DNA of 8,576 bases, taken from contig DCCL01000227.1 of assembly GCA_002313795.1 (NCBI GenBank), positions 2,851 through 11,426 of the forward strand, given 5' to 3'. Source of the DNA: Faecalibacterium prausnitzii (lineage in GTDB: Bacteria; Bacillota; Clostridia; Oscillospirales; Ruminococcaceae). This document shows, in pieces, positions 1-5,847 of this stretch. The notes beneath the pieces are model-generated. The model saw only the letters and a list, made by a program, of their open reading frames with translations, had not been told where the DNA came from and did not search any database. The position numbers and the translations under genes are program-made. Every line of letters begins with the position of its first letter. Position 1 is the stretch's first letter.

Positions 1-50
1 ACAAGGGCGACACCGTCAACTCCGGTGACACTCTGGTTTCCATGAACTAA
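1..50 (+). CDS. Biotin carboxyl carrier protein, C-terminal end (partial)
   Basis: Only the last 15 codons are in the window, reading KGDTVNSGDTLVSMN and then TAA at 48-50. The reading frame starts at position 3, and the gene begins upstream. The pattern K-G-D-x-V-x-x-G-x-x-L is the closing strand of the biotinyl/lipoyl domain, in the half that follows the biotinylated lysine; the lysine itself lies outside the window. The next gene is a carboxyltransferase subunit without its own biotinyl domain, starting 16 nt later, so this is most likely the separate carrier that brings carboxybiotin to it (gcdC or small biotin-carrier type). A lipoyl domain would have a similar tail, but the neighbour favours biotin. 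Function is inferred from a short fragment. Confidence 0.7.
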   Translation, partial: KGDTVNSGDTLVSMN

Positions 51-60
51 GGGAGAGGTG
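51..60 (+). promoter_or_regulatory. Ribosome binding site of the carboxyltransferase gene
   Basis: The purine-rich string GGGAGAGGTG directly follows the upstream stop codon. It lies 6 nt before the ATG at 67. It overlaps an in-frame GTG at 58-60, which therefore cannot be the start it serves. This decides for ATG 67 over GTG 58. Confidence 0.7.
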
Positions 61-66
61 ACAACA

Positions 67-1470
67 ATGGCAAAAAAGCCGATCAAGATTACTGAGGTCG
101 TCCTGCGCGATGCCCACCAGTCTCTGCTGGCCACCCGTATGACGACGGATGAGATGCGTCCCATCCTGCCTGAAATGGATAAAATCCCCTATTTCTCTGT
201 CGAGTGCTGGGGCGGTGCTACCTTCGATAGCTGCATCCGCTTCCTCGATGAGGATCCCTGGGATCGCCTGCGCATCCTGCGCAAGGAGCTGCCCCACCAG
301 AAGCTGCAGATGCTGTTCCGCGGCCAGAATATGCTGGGCTACCGCCCCTATGCAGACGATGCCGTTGAGTATTTTGTGCAGAAGTCTGTTGCAAACGGCA
401 TCGATGTCATCCGTATCTTCGATGCACTGAACGACGCCCGCAACCTGCAGACCGCCATCAAGGCTGCCAACAAGGAAGGCGCACATGTTCAGGGCTGCAT
501 CAGCTACACCTTGAGCCCCGTCCATAACAACGAGTATTACGTCAAGTACGCCAAGACTCTGGAAGAGATGGGTGCAAACTCCATCTGCATCAAGGATATG
601 GCCGGTCTGCTGACTCCTTACACCTGCTATGCTCTGGTCAAGGAGCTGAAGAGCACTCTGTCCATCCCTGTGGATATCCACAGCCACTACACTGCCGGTC
701 TGGCTTCCATGTCCCTGCTGAAGGGCATCGAGGCCGGCGCTGACATCGTGGATACTGCCATGAGCCCCCTGAGCGGCGGTACCAGCCACATGGCTACCGA
801 GAGCCTGGTCGCAGCCCTGCAGGGCACCGACTACGACACCGGTCTGGATCTCAAGCAGCTGAATGTCGTCCGCGCATACTTTGCAAAGCTGCGTGAGAAG
901 TACATCGCCAACGGCCAGATCAGCCCCAAGTCTCTGGGCGTGGATGCCAACACCCTGCTGTATCAGGTGCCCGGCGGCATGTTCTCCAATATGCTCAAGC
1001 AGCTGAAGGATGCCGGCAAGGAAGACAAGCTGGACGAAGTGCTGGCTGAGATCCCCCGTGTCCGTGAGGACGCAGGCTATCCTCCGCTGGTCACTCCCAC
1101 CAGCCAGATCGTCGGTACTCAGGCTGTCTTCAACGTCATCCTGGGCCAGCGCTACAAGATGGTCACCAAGGAGTTCAAGGGCCTCGTCCATGGCGATTAC
1201 GGCAAGACTCCCGCTCCCATCAGCGAAGAGTTCACCAAGAAGATCCTGGGCGACGAGAAGCCCATCACCTGCCGCTTTGCCGACACCCTCGCTCCCGAGA
1301 TGGACAAGCTGAAGGCTGAGGCCTCTAAGTGGGCTATCCAGGAAGAGGACGTGCTGACCTACGCTATGTTCCCGCAGGTCGCACCCAAGTTCTTCGAGAA
1401 GCGCAATGCAAAGCTTCAGGGCGTCGATGCAGACCACGCAGATTTTGCCAACAAGTCTCATCCCGTCTGA
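67..1470 (+). CDS. oadA: Biotin-dependent carboxyltransferase subunit (oxaloacetate decarboxylase alpha / transcarboxylase 5S type)
   Basis: This 467-residue protein is a DRE-TIM-type carboxyltransferase. It moves the carboxyl group between biotin and a keto acid (oxaloacetate/pyruvate). Visible motifs: VVLRDAHQSLLATRM near residues 11-25, with metal ligand Asp15; IKDMAG with Lys176, the lysine carbamylated in this family; and HSHYTAGLAS with metal ligands His205 and His207. These are followed by DTAMSPLSGGTSH, which fits the OadA/5S branch. Residues from about 300 onward form the conserved PYC_OADA-like helical domain (SLGVDANTLLYQVPGGM, then PLVTPTSQIVGTQA). The protein ends at about residue 467 with no C-terminal biotinyl domain. 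Full OadA proteins carry one, so here it is split onto the gene just upstream. The name pycB or a transcarboxylase 5S role would be equally defensible. Which enzyme complex it serves (sodium-pumping decarboxylase, transcarboxylase or pyruvate carboxylase) cannot be told without the upstream genes. A strong terminator follows, so it is the last gene of its unit. Confidence 0.9.
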   Translation: MAKKPIKITEVVLRDAHQSLLATRMTTDEMRPILPEMDKIPYFSVECWGGATFDSCIRFLDEDPWDRLRILRKELPHQKLQMLFRGQNMLGYRPYADDAVEYFVQKSVANGIDVIRIFDALNDARNLQTAIKAANKEGAHVQGCISYTLSPVHNNEYYVKYAKTLEEMGANSICIKDMAGLLTPYTCYALVKELKSTLSIPVDIHSHYTAGLASMSLLKGIEAGADIVDTAMSPLSGGTSHMATESLVAALQGTDYDTGLDLKQLNVVRAYFAKLREKYIANGQISPKSLGVDANTLLYQVPGGMFSNMLKQLKDAGKEDKLDEVLAEIPRVREDAGYPPLVTPTSQIVGTQAVFNVILGQRYKMVTKEFKGLVHGDYGKTPAPISEEFTKKILGDEKPITCRFADTLAPEMDKLKAEASKWAIQEEDVLTYAMFPQVAPKFFEKRNAKLQGVDADHADFANKSHPV

Positions 1471-1494
1471 GCTGAACTGAAAAAATAATTTCCG

Positions 1495-1523
1495 GCCCCT
1501 CGCAGCGATGCGGGGGGCTTTTT
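1495..1523 (+). terminator. Rho-independent terminator of the carboxyltransferase unit
   Basis: A 10-bp stem pairs 1495-1504 with 1509-1518 (one G-T pair). It closes on the tetraloop GCGA, which is GNRA class, and is followed directly by five T at 1519-1523. It lies 25 nt after the stop codon at 1468-1470. An A-rich stretch (1480-1489) precedes the stem. It separates the carboxylation genes from the yicC operon. Confidence 0.93.
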
Positions 1524-1588
1524 GCATCTTTCTTACGGCAGGATCGCGGAAAGCATGATAAGCCCTTCAGCAGATGAGATTCATTTGT

Positions 1589-1639
1589 GGAGGGCAGGAA
1601 AAGAAAAGGAGAGCGGAAAACCTCACTTTTTTGCCCTCC
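1589..1639. repeat. Inverted repeat upstream of the yicC promoter
   Basis: GGAGGGCA at 1589-1596 is exactly complementary to TGCCCTCC at 1632-1639. With a 2-nt bulge the pairing continues through AAAAG at 1599-1603 against CTTTT near 1625-1630. The roughly 20-nt loop is purine-rich. Neither strand has a T-tract directly after the stem, so it is not a standard terminator. It ends 4 nt before the -35 box, so it could be a protein-binding site or a remnant. No coding gene is supported between 1471 and 1774. Besides this repeat, that stretch holds only the terminator, the promoter and the leader. Confidence 0.4.
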
Positions 1640-1643
1640 CGGC

Positions 1644-1672
1644 TTGCAAAAAAGCGACTATCAGAGTAAAAT
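1644..1672 (+). promoter_or_regulatory. Sigma-A type promoter of the yicC operon
   Basis: TTGCAA at 1644-1649 is a four-of-six match to the -35 consensus. TAAAAT at 1667-1672 is a five-of-six match to the -10 consensus. The spacer is exactly 17 nt. The expected transcription start is about 1677-1681, giving a leader of roughly 95 nt before the yicC ATG. It is the only clear promoter I see between the upstream terminator and yicC, so it probably drives the whole housekeeping operon. Confidence 0.7.
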
Positions 1673-1678
1673 GATAAC

Positions 1679-1740
1679 ATATGTATCGTAACATGGGTGT
1701 GTGTACCCAAACGCGGATACATATACCGTAAATCGTCCGC
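1679..1740 (+). promoter_or_regulatory. Structured 5' leader of the yicC operon
   Basis: The start of the predicted transcript is palindromic. ATATGTATC (1679-1687) is complementary to GATACATAT (1716-1724). Inside that loop TGGGT (1694-1698) pairs with ACCCA (1705-1709) around GTGTGT. An alternative stem, GCGGA (1713-1717) with TCCGC (1736-1740), shares bases with the 3' arm of the outer stem, so the two cannot form fully together. This could be an mRNA hairpin or a dyad operator just past the -10 box. It matches no riboswitch class that I recognise, and function is unknown. Confidence 0.4.
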
Positions 1741-1755
1741 ATATCAACCTGTGAA

Positions 1756-1763
1756 AGAGAGGA
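1756..1763 (+). promoter_or_regulatory. Ribosome binding site of yicC
   Basis: AGAGAGGA lies 11 nt before ATG 1775. The frame stays open upstream to a GTG at 1697, but that codon has no purine-rich site before it. The extra residues also do not look like YicC, whose family starts with M-I-x-S-M-T-G-F-G. Confidence 0.6.
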
Positions 1764-1774
1764 AACGTGCAGCT

Positions 1775-2653
1775 ATGATCCTGAGCATGACCGGTTTTGG
1801 CCGGGGCACCGCTGTGCGCAATGGCCGTGAGATCACGGTCGAGCTGCGCAGCGTCAATTCCCGTTATTTCGAGTATTCTTCCCGCATCCCGCGTACCTGC
1901 AGCTACATGGACAGCCGCCTCAAAAAACAGCTCAACGAGCGGGTCACCCGCGGCAAGGTGGAGCTGAGCATGACCATCCAGAACGTGGAAGCCGCCGACA
2001 CGGTTGTCACGGTGAATATGGAGCTGGCCCGCAGCTATCAGCAGGCTCTCCGGAACCTTTCCGAAGAGCTCTGCATCAAGAACGATACCACTACTTCCAC
2101 CCTGACCCGCTTCCCGGATGTGCTGGCTACCCGCCATGCCGACGTGGATGAGGATCAGCTGTGGGAGGACGTCTCTGCTGTCACCGCTCAGGCACTGGAC
2201 AACTTCATTTCCATGCGCGCCGCCGAAGGTGCTAAGATGAAGGCTGACGTGGAGAACCGCCTGAACTTCCTCGAAGAGTGTGTAGGGAAGGTGGAGCAGC
2301 TGAGCGCAGGCCGGGTAGAAGCCTATACCAACCGTCTGTACGAAAAGCTCAAGACCATCCTTGAAGACCGCAACATCGACGATGCCCGCGTTTTGACTGA
2401 GGCTGCCATCTTCGGTGACAAGACCGCTGTGGATGAGGAGACTGTCCGCCTGCGCAGCCATATCGCCCAGTATCGCTCTATCCTGCAGCTGGACGAGCCG
2501 GTGGGCCGGAAGCTGGACTTCCTGACTCAGGAGCTGAACCGTGAGACCAATACCATCGGTTCCAAGTGTCAGGATCTGGACATCACCCGCACAGTGGTGG
2601 ATATGAAGGCAGAGATCGAGAAGATCCGCGAGCAGATCCAGAATCTGGAGTGA
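1775..2653 (+). CDS. yicC: YicC/YloC family RNase-related protein
   Basis: This 292-residue protein belongs to the UPF0701 family (YicC in E. coli, YloC in Bacillus), whose usual length is about 290. The E. coli member is reported to be an endoribonuclease or an adaptor in RNA decay; the role here is inferred from family. The N-terminal domain opens with MILSMTGFGRG and contains VNSRYFEYSSRIP. The C-terminal DUF1732 domain has EAAIFGDK from Glu209, RLRSH, GRKLDF at 244-249, then NRETNTIGSK and a final helix ending EKIREQIQNLE, all family hallmarks. A charged helical region, probably coiled coil, fills about residues 145-205. It is the first gene of the operon, behind its own promoter and a structured leader. 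It sits 30 nt before remA, the order conserved across Bacillota. Confidence 0.93.
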   Translation: MILSMTGFGRGTAVRNGREITVELRSVNSRYFEYSSRIPRTCSYMDSRLKKQLNERVTRGKVELSMTIQNVEAADTVVTVNMELARSYQQALRNLSEELCIKNDTTTSTLTRFPDVLATRHADVDEDQLWEDVSAVTAQALDNFISMRAAEGAKMKADVENRLNFLEECVGKVEQLSAGRVEAYTNRLYEKLKTILEDRNIDDARVLTEAAIFGDKTAVDEETVRLRSHIAQYRSILQLDEPVGRKLDFLTQELNRETNTIGSKCQDLDITRTVVDMKAEIEKIREQIQNLE

Positions 2654-2683
2654 CCACCGCAGAACATCACGGGAGGAGACAGG

Positions 2684-2950
2684 ATGAAGCTCATCAACAT
2701 CGGCTTTGGTAATCTGGTCAGCGCCGGGCGGGTGGTGGCTGTGGTCAGCCCCGATTCGGCCCCGGTCAAGCGTCTGGTCAAGGAAGCGCGGGAGCGGGGG
2801 ATGCTCATTGATGCGTCCTATGGCCGCAGCACCCGTGCTGTGCTCGTCATGGATTCCGACCATGTGGTCCTTTCGGCCCTCACCCCCGAGACGGTGGCAA
2901 GCCGCGCCGCCGGTCAGCCGGAAGGCAAAATGACAGAGGAGGAGCAGTAA
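2684..2950 (+). CDS. remA: RemA/DUF370 family DNA-binding regulator
   Basis: This 88-residue protein matches RemA of Bacillus subtilis in length and along most of its sequence ([48 protein letters not shown]). RemA forms ring oligomers that bind DNA and activate extracellular-matrix and osmoprotection genes in Bacillus. Its targets in gut Clostridia are not known to me, so the matrix role should not be carried over. Arg16 matches the DNA-contacting Arg18 of the Bacillus protein. The Bacillus pair Arg50-Arg51 appears here as Arg48-Ser49. The start is fixed by GGGAGGAG at 2671-2678, 5 nt before the ATG. The tail after about residue 75 is acidic and variable, and its last codons contain the ribosome binding site of gmk. 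Confidence 0.93.
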   Translation: MKLINIGFGNLVSAGRVVAVVSPDSAPVKRLVKEARERGMLIDASYGRSTRAVLVMDSDHVVLSALTPETVASRAAGQPEGKMTEEEQ

Positions 2951-2951
2951 A

Positions 2952-3524
2952 ATGGAAAACGAAAAGTATCTGTTTGTAGTGTCCGGTGCCGCCGGTACCG
3001 GTAAGGACAGTGTGGTGAACGCCCTGCGCAAGGCCCACCCGGAGATCGAAAAGACGGTCTCGGCTACCACCCGCAGCCCCCGCCCCGGCGAAAAGGAGGG
3101 TGTGGATTACTACTACTGCACCCGCGAACAGTTCCAGCAGCTCATTGATACCGACCAGGTGGTGGAGCACAACTTCTACAACGGCAACTACTACGGCACC
3201 CTCCGCGAAGAGGTGGACAAGCGCCTGAAGGCAGGCAAGGTGGTCGTGCTGGTCATCGATGTCCACGGCGCAGCCAATATCCGCCGGATGTTCCCCGGCG
3301 CTACCACCATCTTCCTGCTGCCCCCTTCTGTGGAGGAGCTGGAGCGCCGCCTGCGGGGCCGCGGCACTGAGACGGAGGAGAGCATCCGGGAGCGTCTTGC
3401 CACCGCGAAAAAAGAGCTGGCCGAGAAGGATAAGTTCACCCTCACGCTGGTCAATAATGAGGTGGAGAGCTGCGCTGAGGAGCTTTACCGCATCATCTGC
3501 CAGCGGGCCGGTCTCGGCAAATAA
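2952..3524 (+). CDS. gmk: Guanylate kinase
   Basis: This 190-residue cytoplasmic enzyme phosphorylates GMP (and dGMP) to GDP with ATP, a required step to GTP and dGTP. The P-loop is GAAGTGKDS at 12-20 with Lys18. The GMP-binding segment TTRSPRPGE (39-47) gives Arg41, Arg44 and Glu47. EHNFYNGNYYGT (72-83) is the second GMP-contact region. IDVHG at 102-106 is the core strand, where most family members have Gln instead of His105. The lid region RLRGRGTETEESIRERL starts at about 133. Length is at the short end of the usual 190-210. The ATG is 1 nt after the remA stop. Its site AGGAGG (2937-2942) lies inside remA, so the two are probably translationally coupled. In Bacillus and many Clostridia rpoZ follows; here priA follows after 21 nt. 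Confidence 0.97.
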   Translation: MENEKYLFVVSGAAGTGKDSVVNALRKAHPEIEKTVSATTRSPRPGEKEGVDYYYCTREQFQQLIDTDQVVEHNFYNGNYYGTLREEVDKRLKAGKVVVLVIDVHGAANIRRMFPGATTIFLLPPSVEELERRLRGRGTETEESIRERLATAKKELAEKDKFTLTLVNNEVESCAEELYRIICQRAGLGK

Positions 3525-3545
3525 AATACATCCAAGGAGCCGCGA

Positions 3546-5807
3546 ATGCCAAAAACGGTAGGCGTTGCCGTGAGCAACGCGACCTTTCACTTCGACAAAC
3601 TCTATACCTACGCCGTCATGCCCGACCAGCAGGAGACCGTCCGGCTGGGCAGCATGGTGCTGGTGCCTTTTGGCCGGGGCAGCCGTGCCCGGATGGGCGT
3701 GGTGCTGGCCTGTGATGAAGAACCGGAGCATGCCAAGCTCAAATATCTCTTCGACGTGGCTCCGGCCTCAGCCTGCCTGACCCCGGAACTGCTGCGGCTG
3801 GTGCACTTTCTCAAAGAGCGCACCTTCTGCACCTACTACGAGGCCGTCAAGGCGGTCATCCCCTACGGGGCCCAGTATAAACCGGCTGTCGCCGCAGACG
3901 GCGTGACCCCTGTGCTGCAAAAGCAGCTCACCCGCCACACCGAGAACAGTTATAAGCTGGTGGGCACTCTGCCCCAGAAACCAAAACCCACGGCCAAGCA
4001 GCTGGCGGCAGTAGCCCTGCTGAGCGGGGGAGAGCGCACCCAGAATGAGATGGAGGACAAAGGCATCAGCAAAGCGGTGCTGGATAACCTCTGTGCAAAA
4101 GGCGTTCTGGAATGCAGCAAGATCAACAAATCCATCGACCTCTATTCGTCCATTCCGCTGAAAAATGAGCCCATCACCCTCACGACAGAACAGCAGGCGG
4201 CCTACGACGCCCTGCTGCCCAACCTTGAGGATGCGCTGCCCCATTCGGCGCTGCTCTACGGTGTCACCGGCAGCGGCAAGACGCTGGTATTCCTGAAGCT
4301 CATCGAGCGGTGTCTGGCACTGGGCCGCAGAGCTCTGGTGCTGGTGCCCGAGATCAGCCTGACGCCCCAGATGATCCTCCGTTTGAAAAGCCAGTTTGGC
4401 CGGCGGGTGGCCGTGCAGCATTCGGCCCTCAACCACACGGAGCGGCTGCTCCAATGGCAGATGATACAGGACGGCGGTGCCGACATCGTGGTGGGCACCC
4501 GCAGTGCCATCTTCTCGCCGCTGGAAAATATCGGCCTTATCATCATCGATGAGGAGCAGGAGCACACTTACCGTTCGGAGTCCGCGCCCCGCTATTCCGC
4601 CCATGAGGTGGCCCGGCAGCGTGCGGCAGAGAATGGGGCGCTGCTGCTTCTGGCCAGTGCCACCCCCAGCACCGAGAGTTTTTATGCCGCCCAGCATGGC
4701 CGGACGCAGCTGGTGCGCCTGACCCAGCGCTATGGTGGCAATCCGCTGCCCAGCGTAAAGATCGTGGATATGCGGGCGGAACTTGCTTCCGGCAACCCCC
4801 GCGAGATCAGCATTGCCATGGAAGACGCCATCCGGCGCAATCTCGAGGCCGGAAAACAGACCATCCTTCTCCTCAACCGGCGGGGATATCAGACCATGGC
4901 CCAGTGTGATGACTGCCGTGAGGTGCTCAAGTGCCCCAAGTGCAGTGTGCCCATGGTCTACCACAAGGCGGGGCATAAGCTGCTCTGCCACTACTGCGGC
5001 ACCCAGATGGACCCGCCTCCCAAGACCTGCCCCGCCTGCGGAGGAAAGCTGGTCTACCGGGGCTTTGGCACCCAGAAAGCCGAAGAGGAGCTGGCCGGTC
5101 TTTTCCCGGAGGCACGCATCCTCCGGATGGATCAGGATTCCACCTCGGCCAAGGATGCCCACGAAAAACTGCTGGCAAAGTTCGCCCGGCATGAGTACGA
5201 TATCATGGTGGGCACCCAGATGGTGGCCAAGGGTCTGGACTTCGAGGATGTGATCCTTGTAGGAGTGCTGGGCATCGATTCGCTGCTGTTTGCTCAGGGA
5301 TTCCGGGCCTATGAGACGGTATTCAGTCTCATCACACAGGTTGTGGGCCGCTCCGGCCGGGCCAAAGACCCCGGCTTTGCCATCATCCAGACTACCGACC
5401 CCGACAATCCGGTGCTGAACCTCGCCGCTGCTCAGGACTACGACGCCTTCTTTGAGCAGGAGATCGCTTACCGGAAACTGGGACTTTACCCGCCCTTCTG
5501 CGGCCTCTGTGTCGTGGGTTTCTCGGGCCCGAAGGAGATCGAGGTGGCCCGGGCGGCAGCACGCTTTTCGGCCCTGCTGGGGCGGCAGGCGGCGCAGCAG
5601 CCCGACCTGCCGCTGCGGGTCATGGGCCCCACTCCCGGCAATATTGAAAAAATAAACGAGAACTACCGCTATAAGCTCACCATCAAGTGCCGCGCGGACA
5701 AAAAGTTCCGCGACCTCATCCGCCAGACCCTGAGCCTGTATGAGCAGGAAAAACTGCCCTCCAAGGCTACTGTGGTGGTGGATATGCACTCGGATGGGGA
5801 TATTTAA
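3546..5807 (+). CDS. priA: Primosomal protein N' (PriA replication restart helicase)
   Basis: This 753-residue superfamily 2 helicase (E. coli PriA has 732) recognises stalled forks and reloads the replicative helicase. The N-terminal 3'-end-binding domain is visible (FDKLYTYAV, then VPFGRGSRARMGVVL). A winged-helix region lies roughly at 130-200. Walker A is GVTGSGKT at 239-246, and the Walker B-like box is DEEQ at 335-338, where E. coli and Bacillus have DEEH. The zinc-binding insert has all eight cysteines: 454, 457, 463, 466, 481, 484, 495 and 498. The later helicase motifs GTQMVAKGLDF and TQVVGRSGRA are intact. The C-terminal domain runs to the end (GPTPGNIEKINENYRYK). AAGGAG at 3534-3539 fixes the ATG start. 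A very long open frame on the opposite strand is a codon-bias shadow. Confidence 0.97.
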   Translation: MPKTVGVAVSNATFHFDKLYTYAVMPDQQETVRLGSMVLVPFGRGSRARMGVVLACDEEPEHAKLKYLFDVAPASACLTPELLRLVHFLKERTFCTYYEAVKAVIPYGAQYKPAVAADGVTPVLQKQLTRHTENSYKLVGTLPQKPKPTAKQLAAVALLSGGERTQNEMEDKGISKAVLDNLCAKGVLECSKINKSIDLYSSIPLKNEPITLTTEQQAAYDALLPNLEDALPHSALLYGVTGSGKTLVFLKLIERCLALGRRALVLVPEISLTPQMILRLKSQFGRRVAVQHSALNHTERLLQWQMIQDGGADIVVGTRSAIFSPLENIGLIIIDEEQEHTYRSESAPRYSAHEVARQRAAENGALLLLASATPSTESFYAAQHGRTQLVRLTQRYGGNPLPSVKIVDMRAELASGNPREISIAMEDAIRRNLEAGKQTILLLNRRGYQTMAQCDDCREVLKCPKCSVPMVYHKAGHKLLCHYCGTQMDPPPKTCPACGGKLVYRGFGTQKAEEELAGLFPEARILRMDQDSTSAKDAHEKLLAKFARHEYDIMVGTQMVAKGLDFEDVILVGVLGIDSLLFAQGFRAYETVFSLITQVVGRSGRAKDPGFAIIQTTDPDNPVLNLAAAQDYDAFFEQEIAYRKLGLYPPFCGLCVVGFSGPKEIEVARAAARFSALLGRQAAQQPDLPLRVMGPTPGNIEKINENYRYKLTIKCRADKKFRDLIRQTLSLYEQEKLPSKATVVVDMHSDGDI

Positions 5808-5838
5808 TGATATAACACGATAACGATTTATTTGGAGG
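5808..5838 (+). promoter_or_regulatory. Possible extended -10 promoter and ribosome binding site before def
   Basis: The 40-nt gap between priA and def is the longest in the operon and clearly more AT-rich than its surroundings. It contains TGATATAAC at 5808-5816, a TGn extended -10 element with a five-of-six -10 box. I see no good -35 box at the proper distance. GGAGG at 5834-5838 is a strong ribosome binding site, 9 nt before the def ATG. An internal promoter would let def, fmt and rsmB be expressed apart from priA. Confidence 0.35.
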
Positions 5839-5847
5839 TATAACTTC

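Noticed and set aside
58..66. GTG start three codons upstream of the carboxyltransferase ATG
   Set aside because: The GTG overlaps the likely ribosome binding site; ATG 67 has proper spacing.
16..1527. A 503-codon open frame on the minus strand opposite the carboxyltransferase
   Set aside because: Same codon-bias effect; it even runs through the terminator hairpin, and the + strand gene is unmistakable.
1555..1674. A 39-codon + strand frame between the terminator and yicC
   Set aside because: No convincing ribosome binding site or promoter; it runs through the inverted repeat and the promoter boxes, and its translation resembles nothing I know.
1697..1774. N-terminal extension of YicC from GTG 1697
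   Set aside because: No ribosome binding site before the GTG; the extra 26 residues overlap the structured leader, and the family begins at the ATG at 1775.
1661..3070. A 469-codon open frame on the minus strand across yicC, remA and the start of gmk
   Set aside because: It spans three genuine + strand genes and the promoter, with no recognisable domain.
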